Below are positions 25,010 to 33,914 of a stretch of DNA of 64,000 bases, in pieces. The notes under the pieces are model-generated. The model did not search any database, was not told where the DNA came from, and saw nothing but the letters and a program-made list of their open reading frames with translations. The stretch is taken from NCBI GenBank assembly GCA_001804805.1, contig MHBH01000005.1:62001-126000 (forward strand), given 5' to 3'. Every line of letters starts with the position of its first letter. Position 1 is the stretch's first letter. The translations under genes were made by a program, and so were the position numbers. This DNA comes from Lentisphaerae bacterium GWF2_49_21 (lineage in GTDB: Bacteria; Verrucomicrobiota; Lentisphaeria; Victivallales; GWF2-50-93).

Positions 25010-25080
25010 TATAACCACAGAACACACGGAACACACAGAATAATATAACCACGAAATACACTAAATACACGAAAAAGGCA
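25010..25080. repeat. Degenerate ACCACRGAA/ACACGAA repeat text
   Basis: Imperfect repeats of ACCACAGAACACACGGAACA and ACCACGAAATACACTAAATA in a 310-bp gap without a gene. Similar text (minus-like CTTTGTGCCTCTGTGCCTTTG) occurs at about 46840. No function is evident. Confidence 0.45.
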
Positions 25081-25201
25081 TTGTTAGGGTTTTGCTGTGC
25101 AAAAACTTAACAATATGCTTTCAAATAGACGTGCATAAAAAACAAGAAAATGACGGATAGTAGTACAGACGACGCAGAAATAATAAACGCACATGGAAGT
25201 T

Positions 25202-25229
25202 ATAAAATATTGCGCACGCAATATTTTAT
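25202..25229 (-). terminator. 13-bp perfect palindrome at a stop codon
   Basis: ATAAAATATTGCG-CA-CGCAATATTTTAT. The right arm touches the TGA stop of the minus-strand zinc-ribbon gene. It may terminate its transcript; no long U-run follows. Confidence 0.6.
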
Positions 25230-25546
25230 CAGAAGTCGTCTTCCTTTGGCGGCAGCGGCTTGGCCTGTCCGTCGAAATTGAATTTGTCCTTCATGGTGGG
25301 GATCATCCCAATGGAAGTCCGGGAGAGCCTTACCGTGCCTTTCGCGATCGTCTCATTGATCTCAACGCCGGTGATGGTGCCGGTTTCAGTGATATTGTAG
25401 TTCTCTGTTTCAGCCTGGTCCGGCTTCGGGATCTCGAAGACGAATTCGCATTCCGCGCATTCGGCAGCCTCTCCGGCAAACTCAAGCGGAACGGAGAACA
25501 CCGCCTTGCACTTCGGGCATGAAACTTTGAATTCCTTGCTGTCCAT
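25229..25546 (-). CDS. Zinc-ribbon domain protein
   Basis: 105 residues. The N-terminus has a CPKCKAVFSVP ... CAECEFVFEIP zinc ribbon of the MJ0042-like type often placed at the start of bacterial regulatory or secretory proteins. The rest (about 45-105) is polar with alternating beta residues and no recognised domain. No clear Shine-Dalgarno is present. Function unknown. It is divergent from valS. Confidence 0.7.
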   Translation of the reverse strand: MDSKEFKVSCPKCKAVFSVPLEFAGEAAECAECEFVFEIPKPDQAETENYNITETGTITGVEINETIAKGTVRLSRTSIGMIPTMKDKFNFDGQAKPLPPKEDDF

Positions 25547-25781
25547 ATATATATTCTGTGTTTTCCGGTAAAAATGTTATTTGAGAAGATAAAATTTAAT
25601 GTGGCTTTATTTAAATTCCAGTGCACACAGGAAAATATATTACTATGTTTTGAAACATAATGCTTTTTTTGCTCCGGGACGGATATCTCCGGCAAATTTC
25701 CTCCTCTTGGTTGATATTCACATAAATAAGCTTAAATTTTCGGGTTTGATTTGCTTTAATTTACATTTAAGGAATAGGAAT

Positions 25782-28454
25782 ATGAGCACAGAAGAGATGC
25801 CAAAGGCGTATGAGCCGGGCAATATTGAGAACAAATGGTACCCGATCTGGGAAGAACGGGGTTGTTTCAAAGGGAATCCGGATTCCGGAAAAAAACCATA
25901 TTCAATTGTAATACCGCCACCCAATGTCACCGGGATACTGACAATGGGGCATGTCCTGAACAACACCCTGCAGGACATCCTTATCCGCTGGCGCAGGATG
26001 CAGGGATACGAGGCCTGCTGGTTCCCCGGAACCGATCATGCTGGAATCGCCACCGAAACCCGTGTCGACAAACAACTCCGCGAAACAGAAGGCCACGGAC
26101 GCGACCACTATGGCCGCGAAGAGTTCGTCAAACGCGTCTGGCAATGGAAGGAACAGTACGGTGGAACTATAATCAAGCAGCTGCGTAAGCTCGGAACGTC
26201 CTGCGACTGGGAACGCGAACGCTTCACGATGGACGAGGGCTTGAACAACGCAGTCCGTCTCGTCTTCGTAAAACTTTATGAAAAAGGTTATCTCTACCGC
26301 GGATGCCGCATGATCAACTGGTGCCCGGTTTCAAAGACAGCCCTCTCCGATGAGGAAGTCATACACAAGGAAGTCCACGGATATTTCTATCATTTCAAGT
26401 ATCCCCTTTCGGACGGCTCGGGACATCTTGTGATCGCAACCACACGCCCGGAAACAATGCTTGGAGATACTGCAGTCGCCGTCAATCCCGCCGACGAACG
26501 CTATAAGAATATTGTAGGAAAGACTGTCGACCTGCCGCTTACCGGAAGAAAAATTCCTGTCATTGCGGATGAACACGCCGATCCTGCGTTCGGAACTGGC
26601 TGCGTGAAGATAACGCCCGCCCACGATCCGAACGATTTCAATGTCGGCCTCCGCCACAAGCTCCAGATCCTGAATGTCATGAACGCCGACGCCACCATGA
26701 ACGAGGCCGCAGGCGAGGAGTTTGTCGGACTCGACCGCTTCGAGTGCCGCGAGAAGATCGTGAGGCTCATGCAGGATGCGAAGCTTGTTGTCAAGATCGA
26801 GGACCACATGCACAGCGTCGGATATTCCGAACGCGGCGACGTTCCGATCGAGCCGCGCGCCAGCGAACAGTGGTTCGTCCGGATGGATGAGCTTGCGAAA
26901 CCCGCAATCAACGCCGTCCGTTCCGGCGAGATCAAGTTCTATCCAGACCGCTGGACCAAGACATATTTCCACTGGATGGAGAACATCAAGGACTGGTGCA
27001 TAAGCCGCCAGATCTGGTGGGGGCACCGCATTCCCGCCTGGTACCACAAGAAGACCGGGAAGATATTTGTCGGTCTCGAAGCTCCGAAAGATATTGAGAA
27101 CTGGACGCAGGACGAGGATGTGCTTGACACCTGGTTCAGCTCCTGGCTCTGGCCTTTCTCCATCATGGGATGGCCGGATGAGACGAAGGAGCAGAAGTTC
27201 TTCTATCCTACGAGCGATCTGGTTACAGGACCCGACATTATTTTCTTCTGGGTCGCCAGGATGATTGTCGCAGGATACGAGTTCAAGGGGGCCCTGCCTT
27301 TCAAAAACGTCTATTTCACAAGCATCATCCGCGATGAAAGCGGACGCAAGCTGAGCAAGTCACTTGGGAATTCGCCGGATCCTCTGGACGTGATAAAGAA
27401 CTACGGAGCGGACGCACTACGCTTCTCAATAATATATATAGCGCCGCTTGGAATGGACATCCGGTACAGCAACGAGAAATGCGAACTTGGCAGGAACTTC
27501 GCCAACAAGCTCTGGAACGCCTCGCGTTTCCGCCGCATGCAGGGCGACCCCGGCAAGCCGGTTTTCGACTTTGACTCTTTGACTGCCGAACAGTTGTCTT
27601 CTGACGACAAATGGATTCTTGGCAGGCTCAACCAGGTTGTGACCTCCGTGAACGATTCCCTGGAGAATTTCAGGTTCCACGACGCAGTGCACGGCCTCTA
27701 CGAATTCGTCTGGGGTGAGTTCTGCGACTGGTACATCGAAGTGGCGAAGGAGAATTTCTTCAGCAAGGACAATCCTGAGAAGCGCAACAGGGGGCTCGGG
27801 CTCTTCGACTATGCGATGTTCACGATCCTGAAGCTCCTGCATCCGTTCATGCCGTTTGTCACCGAGGAGATATCCCATCAGATGGGATATCTAAAGGAAG
27901 ATGAAAGCATAATGCTTGCCGAATTCCCGAAGCCTGTGGAACCTGCGAAACTCGCAGTCCTCGGCATAAGCGAGGAACTGATAAAGCGCGTTGTTGCGAA
28001 GTTCGCAATAATCAGCGCCGGCAGGAATCTGCGCGTCAGCTGCAATATCGCGCCGTCCCTGAAGATAAAATATTTCATCAAGCCGATCGATACCGGAACG
28101 GAGAAGTTCCTGCAGGAGCAGAAATCGTCCATCGAGATGCTGCTGCGCGCCGAAAGCGCCGTCATAGATGCGGACTTCGCAGCTTCTGGACCGGCTCCGT
28201 CGATCGTCACGGACGCCGGCACGATCTTCCTTCCTCTCGACGGACTTGTCGATGTCGCTGCGGAACTCGCAAAGCTCCAGAAGCAGAAGAAGGATCTTGA
28301 AGGCTGGATCGCCGGTTCGAAGGCGAAGCTGTCCAACGAGAGATTCGTCAGCAAGGCTCCGCCAAAGGTCATAGAGGACTCCAAGAAGATGCTTGCCGAG
28401 AACGAGGACAAGTTGAAGCGCGTGGAAGACATGATAACGGCCTTGCGCCGATAA
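25782..28454 (+). CDS. valS: Valyl-tRNA synthetase
   Basis: 890 residues from the ATG at 25782 (AAGGA about 8 nt upstream); the ORF-track N-terminal extension is upstream leader. It charges tRNA-Val. Class I motifs: the HIGH-like TMGHVLN (around 52) and KLSKS (around 523). The editing domain shows TTRPETMLGDTAVAVNP and GTGCVKITPAHDPNDF. The anticodon-binding domain and the C-terminal coiled-coil arm (LAKLQKQKKDLEGWIAGSKA) are complete. It is alone, followed by a stop-codon palindrome. Confidence 0.97.
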   Translation: MSTEEMPKAYEPGNIENKWYPIWEERGCFKGNPDSGKKPYSIVIPPPNVTGILTMGHVLNNTLQDILIRWRRMQGYEACWFPGTDHAGIATETRVDKQLRETEGHGRDHYGREEFVKRVWQWKEQYGGTIIKQLRKLGTSCDWERERFTMDEGLNNAVRLVFVKLYEKGYLYRGCRMINWCPVSKTALSDEEVIHKEVHGYFYHFKYPLSDGSGHLVIATTRPETMLGDTAVAVNPADERYKNIVGKTVDLPLTGRKIPVIADEHADPAFGTGCVKITPAHDPNDFNVGLRHKLQILNVMNADATMNEAAGEEFVGLDRFECREKIVRLMQDAKLVVKIEDHMHSVGYSERGDVPIEPRASEQWFVRMDELAKPAINAVRSGEIKFYPDRWTKTYFHWMENIKDWCISRQIWWGHRIPAWYHKKTGKIFVGLEAPKDIENWTQDEDVLDTWFSSWLWPFSIMGWPDETKEQKFFYPTSDLVTGPDIIFFWVARMIVAGYEFKGALPFKNVYFTSIIRDESGRKLSKSLGNSPDPLDVIKNYGADALRFSIIYIAPLGMDIRYSNEKCELGRNFANKLWNASRFRRMQGDPGKPVFDFDSLTAEQLSSDDKWILGRLNQVVTSVNDSLENFRFHDAVHGLYEFVWGEFCDWYIEVAKENFFSKDNPEKRNRGLGLFDYAMFTILKLLHPFMPFVTEEISHQMGYLKEDESIMLAEFPKPVEPAKLAVLGISEELIKRVVAKFAIISAGRNLRVSCNIAPSLKIKYFIKPIDTGTEKFLQEQKSSIEMLLRAESAVIDADFAASGPAPSIVTDAGTIFLPLDGLVDVAAELAKLQKQKKDLEGWIAGSKAKLSNERFVSKAPPKVIEDSKKMLAENEDKLKRVEDMITALRR

Positions 28455-28475
28455 AATCCGCTCCGCGTATTTTAT
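28451..28475. repeat. Palindrome at the valS stop codon
   Basis: ATAAAATCCGC-TCC-GCGTATTTTAT, an 11-bp arm with one mismatch; bases 28452-28454 are the TAA stop of valS. Confidence 0.6.
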
Positions 28476-28487
28476 ATTTTGACATAT

Positions 28488-28512
28488 CGGAGCGCCGGCG
28501 TCTCGCCGGCAA
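28488..28512. repeat. GCCGGC hairpin repeat (copy 1)
   Basis: CGGAGC then GCCGGCG-TCT-CGCCGGC then AAG. Further copies lie at 32371 and 33915; the latter has a compensating base-pair change. Confidence 0.65.
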
Positions 28513-28573
28513 GTTGAGTTGTAAAGGATTCCTTGACAACTTCAGAAAAGTATTTAACCAGGAAAGAAGCGTT

Positions 28574-29539
28574 ATGGATCGGCTTGAAATTCCACATGAA
28601 GATGTTGCAATGCAGAAGCAGCATGCAAGGATAATGTATGAAGCCGTGGCCGCCTATATTGGAAAAGCGGAAAAGCCATTCACGTACGATGAGATTTGTG
28701 ATGAGATGGAAGCCAGGTTCCAGTTTCTTGATCCTGACGCTGTGATTGAATTCATCGAACTCTCACTCAAGCTCAACCCTCATATCGTCAAGGTTGAAAA
28801 TGCGCCCGAGGATCCGCTGTTTACACCAGCCAATGTCTTTTACAAAGGCGCATCATTCTGCCTTGCTCTATTTGATGAAGGAGTTGAAGGTGGCAGTTTT
28901 TTCCCGGGCTTCATGTTTCAGCCGTACATAAGCGAAGAACTTACAGGGACGGAGGCAAGCATCAGACCAGAGGATTGCGAAATTGAAATTGGCAGGAAGA
29001 CTGCAAGGATTTCCTTCAGCGAGCTTTCCTTAAGCTGCTACAATGACAGTTTTGGCATGTCATTAGTAAAGAACGCAAAAGAGCTTTTTACCGCTGAAAG
29101 GCCAAATGATGATATCAATGCCGATATCTACGACGTTGAGGTTTACGACTTGAAGGAATATTTCGAGAAGGTTTCATTCAGCGAGGGAGACGTGCTTGTC
29201 TTTACGGTCGAAGACTATTTTGGAGGGAAGCTGAAATTCCACAGACTTGCAAAGGAGGAAAGACATCGGGATATTGATAAATGCGTAGAATGGAGTCTTA
29301 AATATTTTGAGGCATTGAAAAGAGTTGCTGACAAGGATGGGTTCGGCACCGGACTTTATGTCCAGCTCCAGGATGTGTTCCTTGACAATCCGGGGCTTCT
29401 CGCCAATCCGCTTTTCAGCCTGCAGGAGGTCATGATCTTTTCTGAGGAACTCATATTTGTTGAAAATCATGACGACCTGCCTGCAATATGGCGCAAGGGA
29501 AAACCACTGCCAAAGGATAAAAGTCCAGATGGAAAATGA
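28574..29539 (+). CDS. Unknown protein, paralogue of the gene at 30763
   Basis: 321 residues from the ATG at 28574, which has AGGAAAG upstream; the TTG at 28514 lies at the edge of a hairpin repeat. The first ~75 residues (IMYEAVAAYIGKAEKPFTYD) are helical and could form a winged helix. Next comes a beta-rich block around FYKGASFCLALFDEGVEGG and SFFPGFMFQPYI. The C-terminal part (VYDLKEYFEKVSFSEGDVLV ... IWRKGKPLP) aligns along its length with the protein encoded at 30763. Family not recognised. It stands just upstream of a YhcG-type nuclease gene. Confidence 0.75.
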   Translation: MDRLEIPHEDVAMQKQHARIMYEAVAAYIGKAEKPFTYDEICDEMEARFQFLDPDAVIEFIELSLKLNPHIVKVENAPEDPLFTPANVFYKGASFCLALFDEGVEGGSFFPGFMFQPYISEELTGTEASIRPEDCEIEIGRKTARISFSELSLSCYNDSFGMSLVKNAKELFTAERPNDDINADIYDVEVYDLKEYFEKVSFSEGDVLVFTVEDYFGGKLKFHRLAKEERHRDIDKCVEWSLKYFEALKRVADKDGFGTGLYVQLQDVFLDNPGLLANPLFSLQEVMIFSEELIFVENHDDLPAIWRKGKPLPKDKSPDGK

Positions 29540-29578
29540 ATGTCAACAGGTTACAGTTAAGGAAAACGGAGTTCGAAT

Positions 29579-29731
29579 ATGCCAAAATCTTTCCATGATA
29601 GATTGATAGACCTCCTCAACAAGAATCAGCTCTACGTGAACCTCTCCGAAATAGATGATGGACAGTTCAAGGTAAGCGAAGAGGACAAGAAGCTGAACCG
29701 CGAATTCTATGGGGATGCTTATGAAGGCTGA
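29579..29731 (+). CDS. Small ORF between paralogue and nuclease gene
   Basis: A 50-residue open frame (starts MPKSFHDRLIDLLNKNQLYV, ends EFYGDAYEG), too short for the ORF track. GGAG lies 7-8 nt upstream of its ATG, and composition is protein-like. Its end overlaps the start of the YhcG-type nuclease gene. It may be a genuine small protein or the surviving N-terminus of a gene displaced by the nuclease. No homologue recognised. Confidence 0.45.
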   Translation: MPKSFHDRLIDLLNKNQLYVNLSEIDDGQFKVSEEDKKLNREFYGDAYEG

Positions 29732-30749
29732 ACTTTTGCCAGTAAAGCAGTTCGATGAAGTTGTCCGGCTGATTCAAAAAGCCAGGGAGAAGACTTTTGC
29801 TTCAGTCAACAAGGAACTGATAACCCTCTATTGGAATGTCGGGGCATATATCAGCCGCAAGGTTAAATCTGCGGAGTGGGGCGAGAAAACCGTTGACCAA
29901 CTCGCAGGATATATAAACCATCTGTATCCTGAACTCAAGGGTTTTGACCGGAGAGGCCTTTACAGGATGAAGCAATTCCATGAAACTTACGCCGGTTCTC
30001 CAATTGTGACACCACTGGTGACACAATTAAGCTGGACGAACAACCTCGTGGTGATGTCGCGTTGCAAGGCAATGGAGGAGAAGCTGTTCTACTTGAAGCT
30101 TTCTGCAGGGGAGAAGTATTCGAAACGAGAGTTGGAACGGCAGATAAATTCTGGAGTATATGAAAGAACTGTTCTAGCTAAAAAGAAACTCGCGACAGTG
30201 TCGCGAGAAATGCCGGCAGAGGCTACAGATGTCTTTCGAGACAGTTATGTGTTTGATTTTCTTGATATTCCTGAAAGACATTCGGAGCATGACCTTAGGA
30301 ACGCCTTGATACATCATTTACGTGACTTTATCCTTGAATTAGGGAAAGACTTCACTTTTGTCGGCGAAGAATACAAATTGAAGGTTGGGAAAAGCGACTT
30401 TGCTGTGGATCTGTTGTTTTTCCACAGAGGGCTTCAGTGTCTTGTTGCAATAGAACTGAAGATTGACAAGTTCAAACCTGAATATCTTGGAAAACTGGAA
30501 TTCTATCTTGAAGCACTTGACAGGGATGTAAGAAAAGTACATGAGAAGCCGAGCATCGGGATCTTGATTTGCAGGGACAAGGATCACGAGGTAGTTGAAT
30601 ATGCATTAAGCAGATCGCTAAGCCCGACCGTCATAGCCGAATATGAATCAAAACTCATATCCAAGAAGCTGTTGAAGAAGAAGCTTCATGAGTTTTTACT
30701 TCTTGAAGATTCAGTTGTTAAGGAAAACTTATGTTCTTTAATACAATAG
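29721..30749 (+). CDS. YhcG/DUF1016-family PDDEXK nuclease
   Basis: 342 residues. The N-terminal DUF1016 domain has LIQKAREKTFASVNKELITL, YWNVGAYIS and LSWTNNLVVMSR; the C-terminal PDDEXK nuclease domain has DFAVDLLFFHRGL and the catalytic VAIELKIDKFKPEYLGKLEF. YhcG proteins are widespread in accessory regions and probably cut DNA; their biological role is not settled. I prefer the ATG at 29721 (GGGG 6 nt upstream) among three in-frame ATGs. It lies between two paralogous unknown genes, overlapping a small ORF. Confidence 0.9.
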   Translation: MKAELLPVKQFDEVVRLIQKAREKTFASVNKELITLYWNVGAYISRKVKSAEWGEKTVDQLAGYINHLYPELKGFDRRGLYRMKQFHETYAGSPIVTPLVTQLSWTNNLVVMSRCKAMEEKLFYLKLSAGEKYSKRELERQINSGVYERTVLAKKKLATVSREMPAEATDVFRDSYVFDFLDIPERHSEHDLRNALIHHLRDFILELGKDFTFVGEEYKLKVGKSDFAVDLLFFHRGLQCLVAIELKIDKFKPEYLGKLEFYLEALDRDVRKVHEKPSIGILICRDKDHEVVEYALSRSLSPTVIAEYESKLISKKLLKKKLHEFLLLEDSVVKENLCSLIQ

Positions 30750-30762
30750 ATAACTTGTCTAA

Positions 30763-32265
30763 ATGAAAAAAACAAAATCAAATTCCAAGTTGGAGAAGGC
30801 GCTGAAGGATTTCATCGGTAAGACCGACAAGGCTTTCACCGCTGAAAATGCGGCTGAGTCGATTGCGCTTTCACTGAAGGTCGATGCCGGGAAGATAGTC
30901 CCGGAAATCGAAAAGCTGCTTCTCGTCGACAATTCCCTGCTCGACATCACCAAGGGGGAGGAGCTCCGTGAAACCTATGTTACGCGGACAAATTTCTTCG
31001 ACAAGGCTGAGTTCTGCATTTCACCGGCACAGGATGAGATCGACAATGGGATCCTTTTCCCGGGCCACAGGTTCATGCCGTTCCTCAATCCCGAAATCCC
31101 GCCGTTCGAAGCCATCCTGAAGCCTGATGAATTGGATATGGAATTTGAATTGAAGACCGTCAAGGATTTTACATCGGAAGATCTTGAACTCTATCATTCG
31201 CTTATGGGGATTGAGATGATTCTCCAGTACTACGCTCTCAACGACAAGGCGAATGCCGAAGTGCTTAAGGAAAAGCATTCCCAAAAGACGAAACTCAATA
31301 TGAAGGTCTTTGACATGAAGGAATTCTACAGGAAACATTCCTTCAAGATGGGAGACTCGCTTATATTGAGCGTTGATAGTTCCGACAAGGGCATCTTCTG
31401 CTTCAGCTTCCTTCCAGGCTCGGAGAAGCAGGAGCATCTTGCAGACATACAGAGCTGGGTTTTGTGCATGGAGGAGGCGCTCTTGGGAGTTTTCGAAGTA
31501 TTCGGTCCGGACATCGACATCCAGTTACAGCTCGAACAGGCCCTCATAGCAGATCCGTCGCTCATGGAAAATGTCTATATAAGCTATGGCGAATTCCTGA
31601 AGGTCAGCCAGAAGATATGGATTAAACCCGTCGGGACCGGTAAAAGCGTGCTATGGCGCAAGGATGAAAACCCGATCGACAGCCTTCCATTCAAGCCGGA
31701 ATTCTCGGTTTCCACCGGCAGTGTTGATAGCCTTGACAAGATTTTGCAGGATCTCGGGATCGGATTCCAGTCCTACGAGATTGAGGCGTTTATGAGAGAT
31801 GAACTCTACAATGGCAGGAAATTCGTCGATGGCGCCAGGAAGCGTTGTTTTGCCGGACGCGAACTTGCTTTCCGTGACGAGGCCCAGCGTGTAGCCTTCG
31901 AAAACTTCATAGACGAACTATGGGAGGAGGTCATCGTAGACTACAACAGGTCTGCCGACGAGGGAAATGGGAAACTCCGGAGCAGGTCTCTCGCCATCCT
32001 TGAGGATCAGATTGTGTTCATGCGCCGTCTTGACAGCCTGAAGGTGAACCCGGACCAGCTTCCAAAGGAGGAGATTCTTTCCTTCTCCGACATAAGCATT
32101 GTTCTTGGACAGCTTCTGAATGTGCTGAACAATTCCGGGAATCAGTTTGAGAAGGAGGAGATTGACAGGATGCTCGAGATGCTCGATCAGACCGTCGAAA
32201 CAATAAGCAACATCAAGATCCTGATGATAAAGAAAGTTCCGGGGCTGGGAGAAGGGGCTGGATGA
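30763..32265 (+). CDS. Unknown protein, paralogue of the gene at 28574
   Basis: 500 residues. Positions 1 to about 300 correspond to the whole 28574 protein: a helical N-terminus (LEKALKDFIGKTDKAFTAEN), a block around FFDKAEFCISPAQDEIDNGI and LFPGHRFMPFL, and VFDMKEFYRKHSFKMGDSLI through VLWRKDENP. The extra ~190 C-terminal residues are helical and charged, and end with ILMIKKVPGLGEGAG. No catalytic motif recognised. It starts 13 nt after the nuclease stop, with no clear Shine-Dalgarno, so it may depend on coupled translation. Confidence 0.75.
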   Translation: MKKTKSNSKLEKALKDFIGKTDKAFTAENAAESIALSLKVDAGKIVPEIEKLLLVDNSLLDITKGEELRETYVTRTNFFDKAEFCISPAQDEIDNGILFPGHRFMPFLNPEIPPFEAILKPDELDMEFELKTVKDFTSEDLELYHSLMGIEMILQYYALNDKANAEVLKEKHSQKTKLNMKVFDMKEFYRKHSFKMGDSLILSVDSSDKGIFCFSFLPGSEKQEHLADIQSWVLCMEEALLGVFEVFGPDIDIQLQLEQALIADPSLMENVYISYGEFLKVSQKIWIKPVGTGKSVLWRKDENPIDSLPFKPEFSVSTGSVDSLDKILQDLGIGFQSYEIEAFMRDELYNGRKFVDGARKRCFAGRELAFRDEAQRVAFENFIDELWEEVIVDYNRSADEGNGKLRSRSLAILEDQIVFMRRLDSLKVNPDQLPKEEILSFSDISIVLGQLLNVLNNSGNQFEKEEIDRMLEMLDQTVETISNIKILMIKKVPGLGEGAG

Positions 32266-32272
32266 CCCGGCT

Positions 32273-32297
32273 TTGCCAAGAAGCTACGCCGTGGCAA
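32273..32297. repeat. AGAAGCTA-loop hairpin (copy 1)
   Basis: TTGCCA / TGGCAA arms enclose AGAAGCTACGCCG. A related hairpin at 36890-36917 shares AGAAGCTA in its loop but has TCCGCC/GGCGGA arms. Confidence 0.45.
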
Positions 32298-32370
32298 GTT
32301 GGATGGATGGTTGATTGAATACAAGATGCATGATGCTGGAAACTTGTAACTTGAAATTGGAAATTTTCAA

Positions 32371-32394
32371 GGAGCGCTGGCGTCTCGCCGGCAA
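32371..32394. repeat. GCCGGC hairpin repeat (copy 2)
   Basis: GGAGC GCTGGCG-TCT-CGCCGGC AA, preceded by AACTTGTAACTTGAAATTGG text as in the copy at 33915. It ends about 8 nt before the start codon of the protease-like gene and replaces any Shine-Dalgarno. Confidence 0.65.
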
Positions 32395-32401
32395 TAATAT
32401 T

Positions 32402-33877
32402 ATGAAATTGATTGTTCCAATGGTTATATTTTTTTCCGCTTTTCTGGGCTCTGCACAGAATGAAAGCGAAAAAAAATATTTAATTGAGGATGTTCCAGCC
32501 GTCCTTCAGAGAGCCGATTTCTGCGGAGAGGCCTGCATCGAGATGTATTTGAAGAAACTCGGGGTGGAGGTCACCCAGGACGATGTGTTCAACGTGTCAG
32601 GTCTTGAGCCCGCACTTGGACGAGGATGTTATACACGTGAGTTGCTAAATGCGATGAAGGCCCTCGGATTCAAGCTTGGGGATCTTTCCACGACATGTCC
32701 CAAGGTGAATCCTGCGAAACCTGAAGAAATCGAAAAATGTTTCAATGATATGATTGCCGATTTGAAGAGGGGCAAACCCTCCATAGTCTGTACGCATTAC
32801 AATGACGCCGCCAATTCGTCGGAGCATTTCCGGCTGATCCTCGGATATGATCCCGCCAGCGATGAAATCCTCTACAACGAACCGGCCGAGGAGAACGGTG
32901 CCTACAGGAAGATGAAAAAGGAGGTTTTCCTGAAGCTCTGGCCGTTGAAATATTCCGCAGACGAATGGTCGATCATCAGGATCGTCCTCGATATCGAAAA
33001 GTCGAAGGTCAAGATTCCGGAACGCAAGAAGCCTCAGGTGAAGAAGATTATCGGGAAGACCGGTGCTGTCGAGGAAGTCAGGTCGCTTCCACCGACCAAT
33101 GCGGATCTCATGCAGCATGTAAGGAACCTGAAGCAGAAGTATGCCGGCAGGAAACTGAATTATATTGTCGAACCGCCATTCGTGGTCGTCGGCGACCTTG
33201 ATGCTGTTACGCTGAAAGGATTTTCCGAGAAGACCATCCGTTGGACCGTCAATATGCTCATGAAGAGCTATTTCGAATATTATCCGTCGAGGATACTGAC
33301 GATATGGCTGTTGAAGGACGCTGACAGCTTTGGCGAATACTGCAAGCTGATCACGGGGAATGATCCGCATACGCCGTACGGATTTTATTCCTCGCAGAAC
33401 GATTGCCTGATAATGAACATCGGAACTGGAGGCGGGACTCTCGTGCATGAGATCGTACATCCGTTCATAGAGGCGAACTTCCCCGGATGCCCTTCATGGC
33501 TCAATGAAGGGCTTGGCTCCCTCTACGAACAATGCTCTGAGCGTAATGGGCAGATCGCAGGATTGACGAACTGGCGGCTCGCAGGCCTGCAGAAGGCGAT
33601 CAAGCGGAATGATCTTCCTGATTTCGAGACGCTTACCGGCTACAGTGTAAATGAATTCTACGGTGGCACCAAGGGCGACAATTACGCCCAGTCAAGATAC
33701 CTCTGCTATTATTTGCAGGAAAAAGGGCTCCTCGTCAAGTTCTACAAGGAATTCAACGCCAACTACCATGACGATCCGACCGGCTACAAGTCCCTCATGA
33801 AAATCCTGGACGTCAAGGACATGAAGCAGTTCCAGTCCGACTGGCAGAAATACGTGATGAAGCTGACTTTTCCATGA
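32402..33877 (+). CDS. Secreted papain-like C39 + HExxH two-protease protein
   Basis: 491 residues from the ATG at 32402, which gives a signal peptide (MKLIVPMVIFFSAFLGSAQ). Residues about 35-190 look like a C39/papain-like cysteine-peptidase domain: Cys in RADFCGEACIEMYLKKLG and His in SSEHFRLILGYD followed by YNEPAEENG. Residues about 250-490 contain TLVHEIVHPFIEANFP (HExxH) and LNEGLGSLYEQ, the zinc ligands of a gluzincin metallopeptidase. A protein joining two protease types is unusual. Peptidoglycan or protein substrates in the periplasm are possible; the sequence does not decide. No Shine-Dalgarno is visible. Confidence 0.72.
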   Translation: MKLIVPMVIFFSAFLGSAQNESEKKYLIEDVPAVLQRADFCGEACIEMYLKKLGVEVTQDDVFNVSGLEPALGRGCYTRELLNAMKALGFKLGDLSTTCPKVNPAKPEEIEKCFNDMIADLKRGKPSIVCTHYNDAANSSEHFRLILGYDPASDEILYNEPAEENGAYRKMKKEVFLKLWPLKYSADEWSIIRIVLDIEKSKVKIPERKKPQVKKIIGKTGAVEEVRSLPPTNADLMQHVRNLKQKYAGRKLNYIVEPPFVVVGDLDAVTLKGFSEKTIRWTVNMLMKSYFEYYPSRILTIWLLKDADSFGEYCKLITGNDPHTPYGFYSSQNDCLIMNIGTGGGTLVHEIVHPFIEANFPGCPSWLNEGLGSLYEQCSERNGQIAGLTNWRLAGLQKAIKRNDLPDFETLTGYSVNEFYGGTKGDNYAQSRYLCYYLQEKGLLVKFYKEFNANYHDDPTGYKSLMKILDVKDMKQFQSDWQKYVMKLTFP

Positions 33878-33914
33878 AGGGGATGTAACTGGCAACTCGT
33901 AACTTGAAACTTGA

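Noticed and set aside
25599-25781. 61-residue N-terminal extension of valS
   Set aside because: ValS normally begins near MSTEE; a ribosome site precedes 25782, and the extension has no similarity to ValS.
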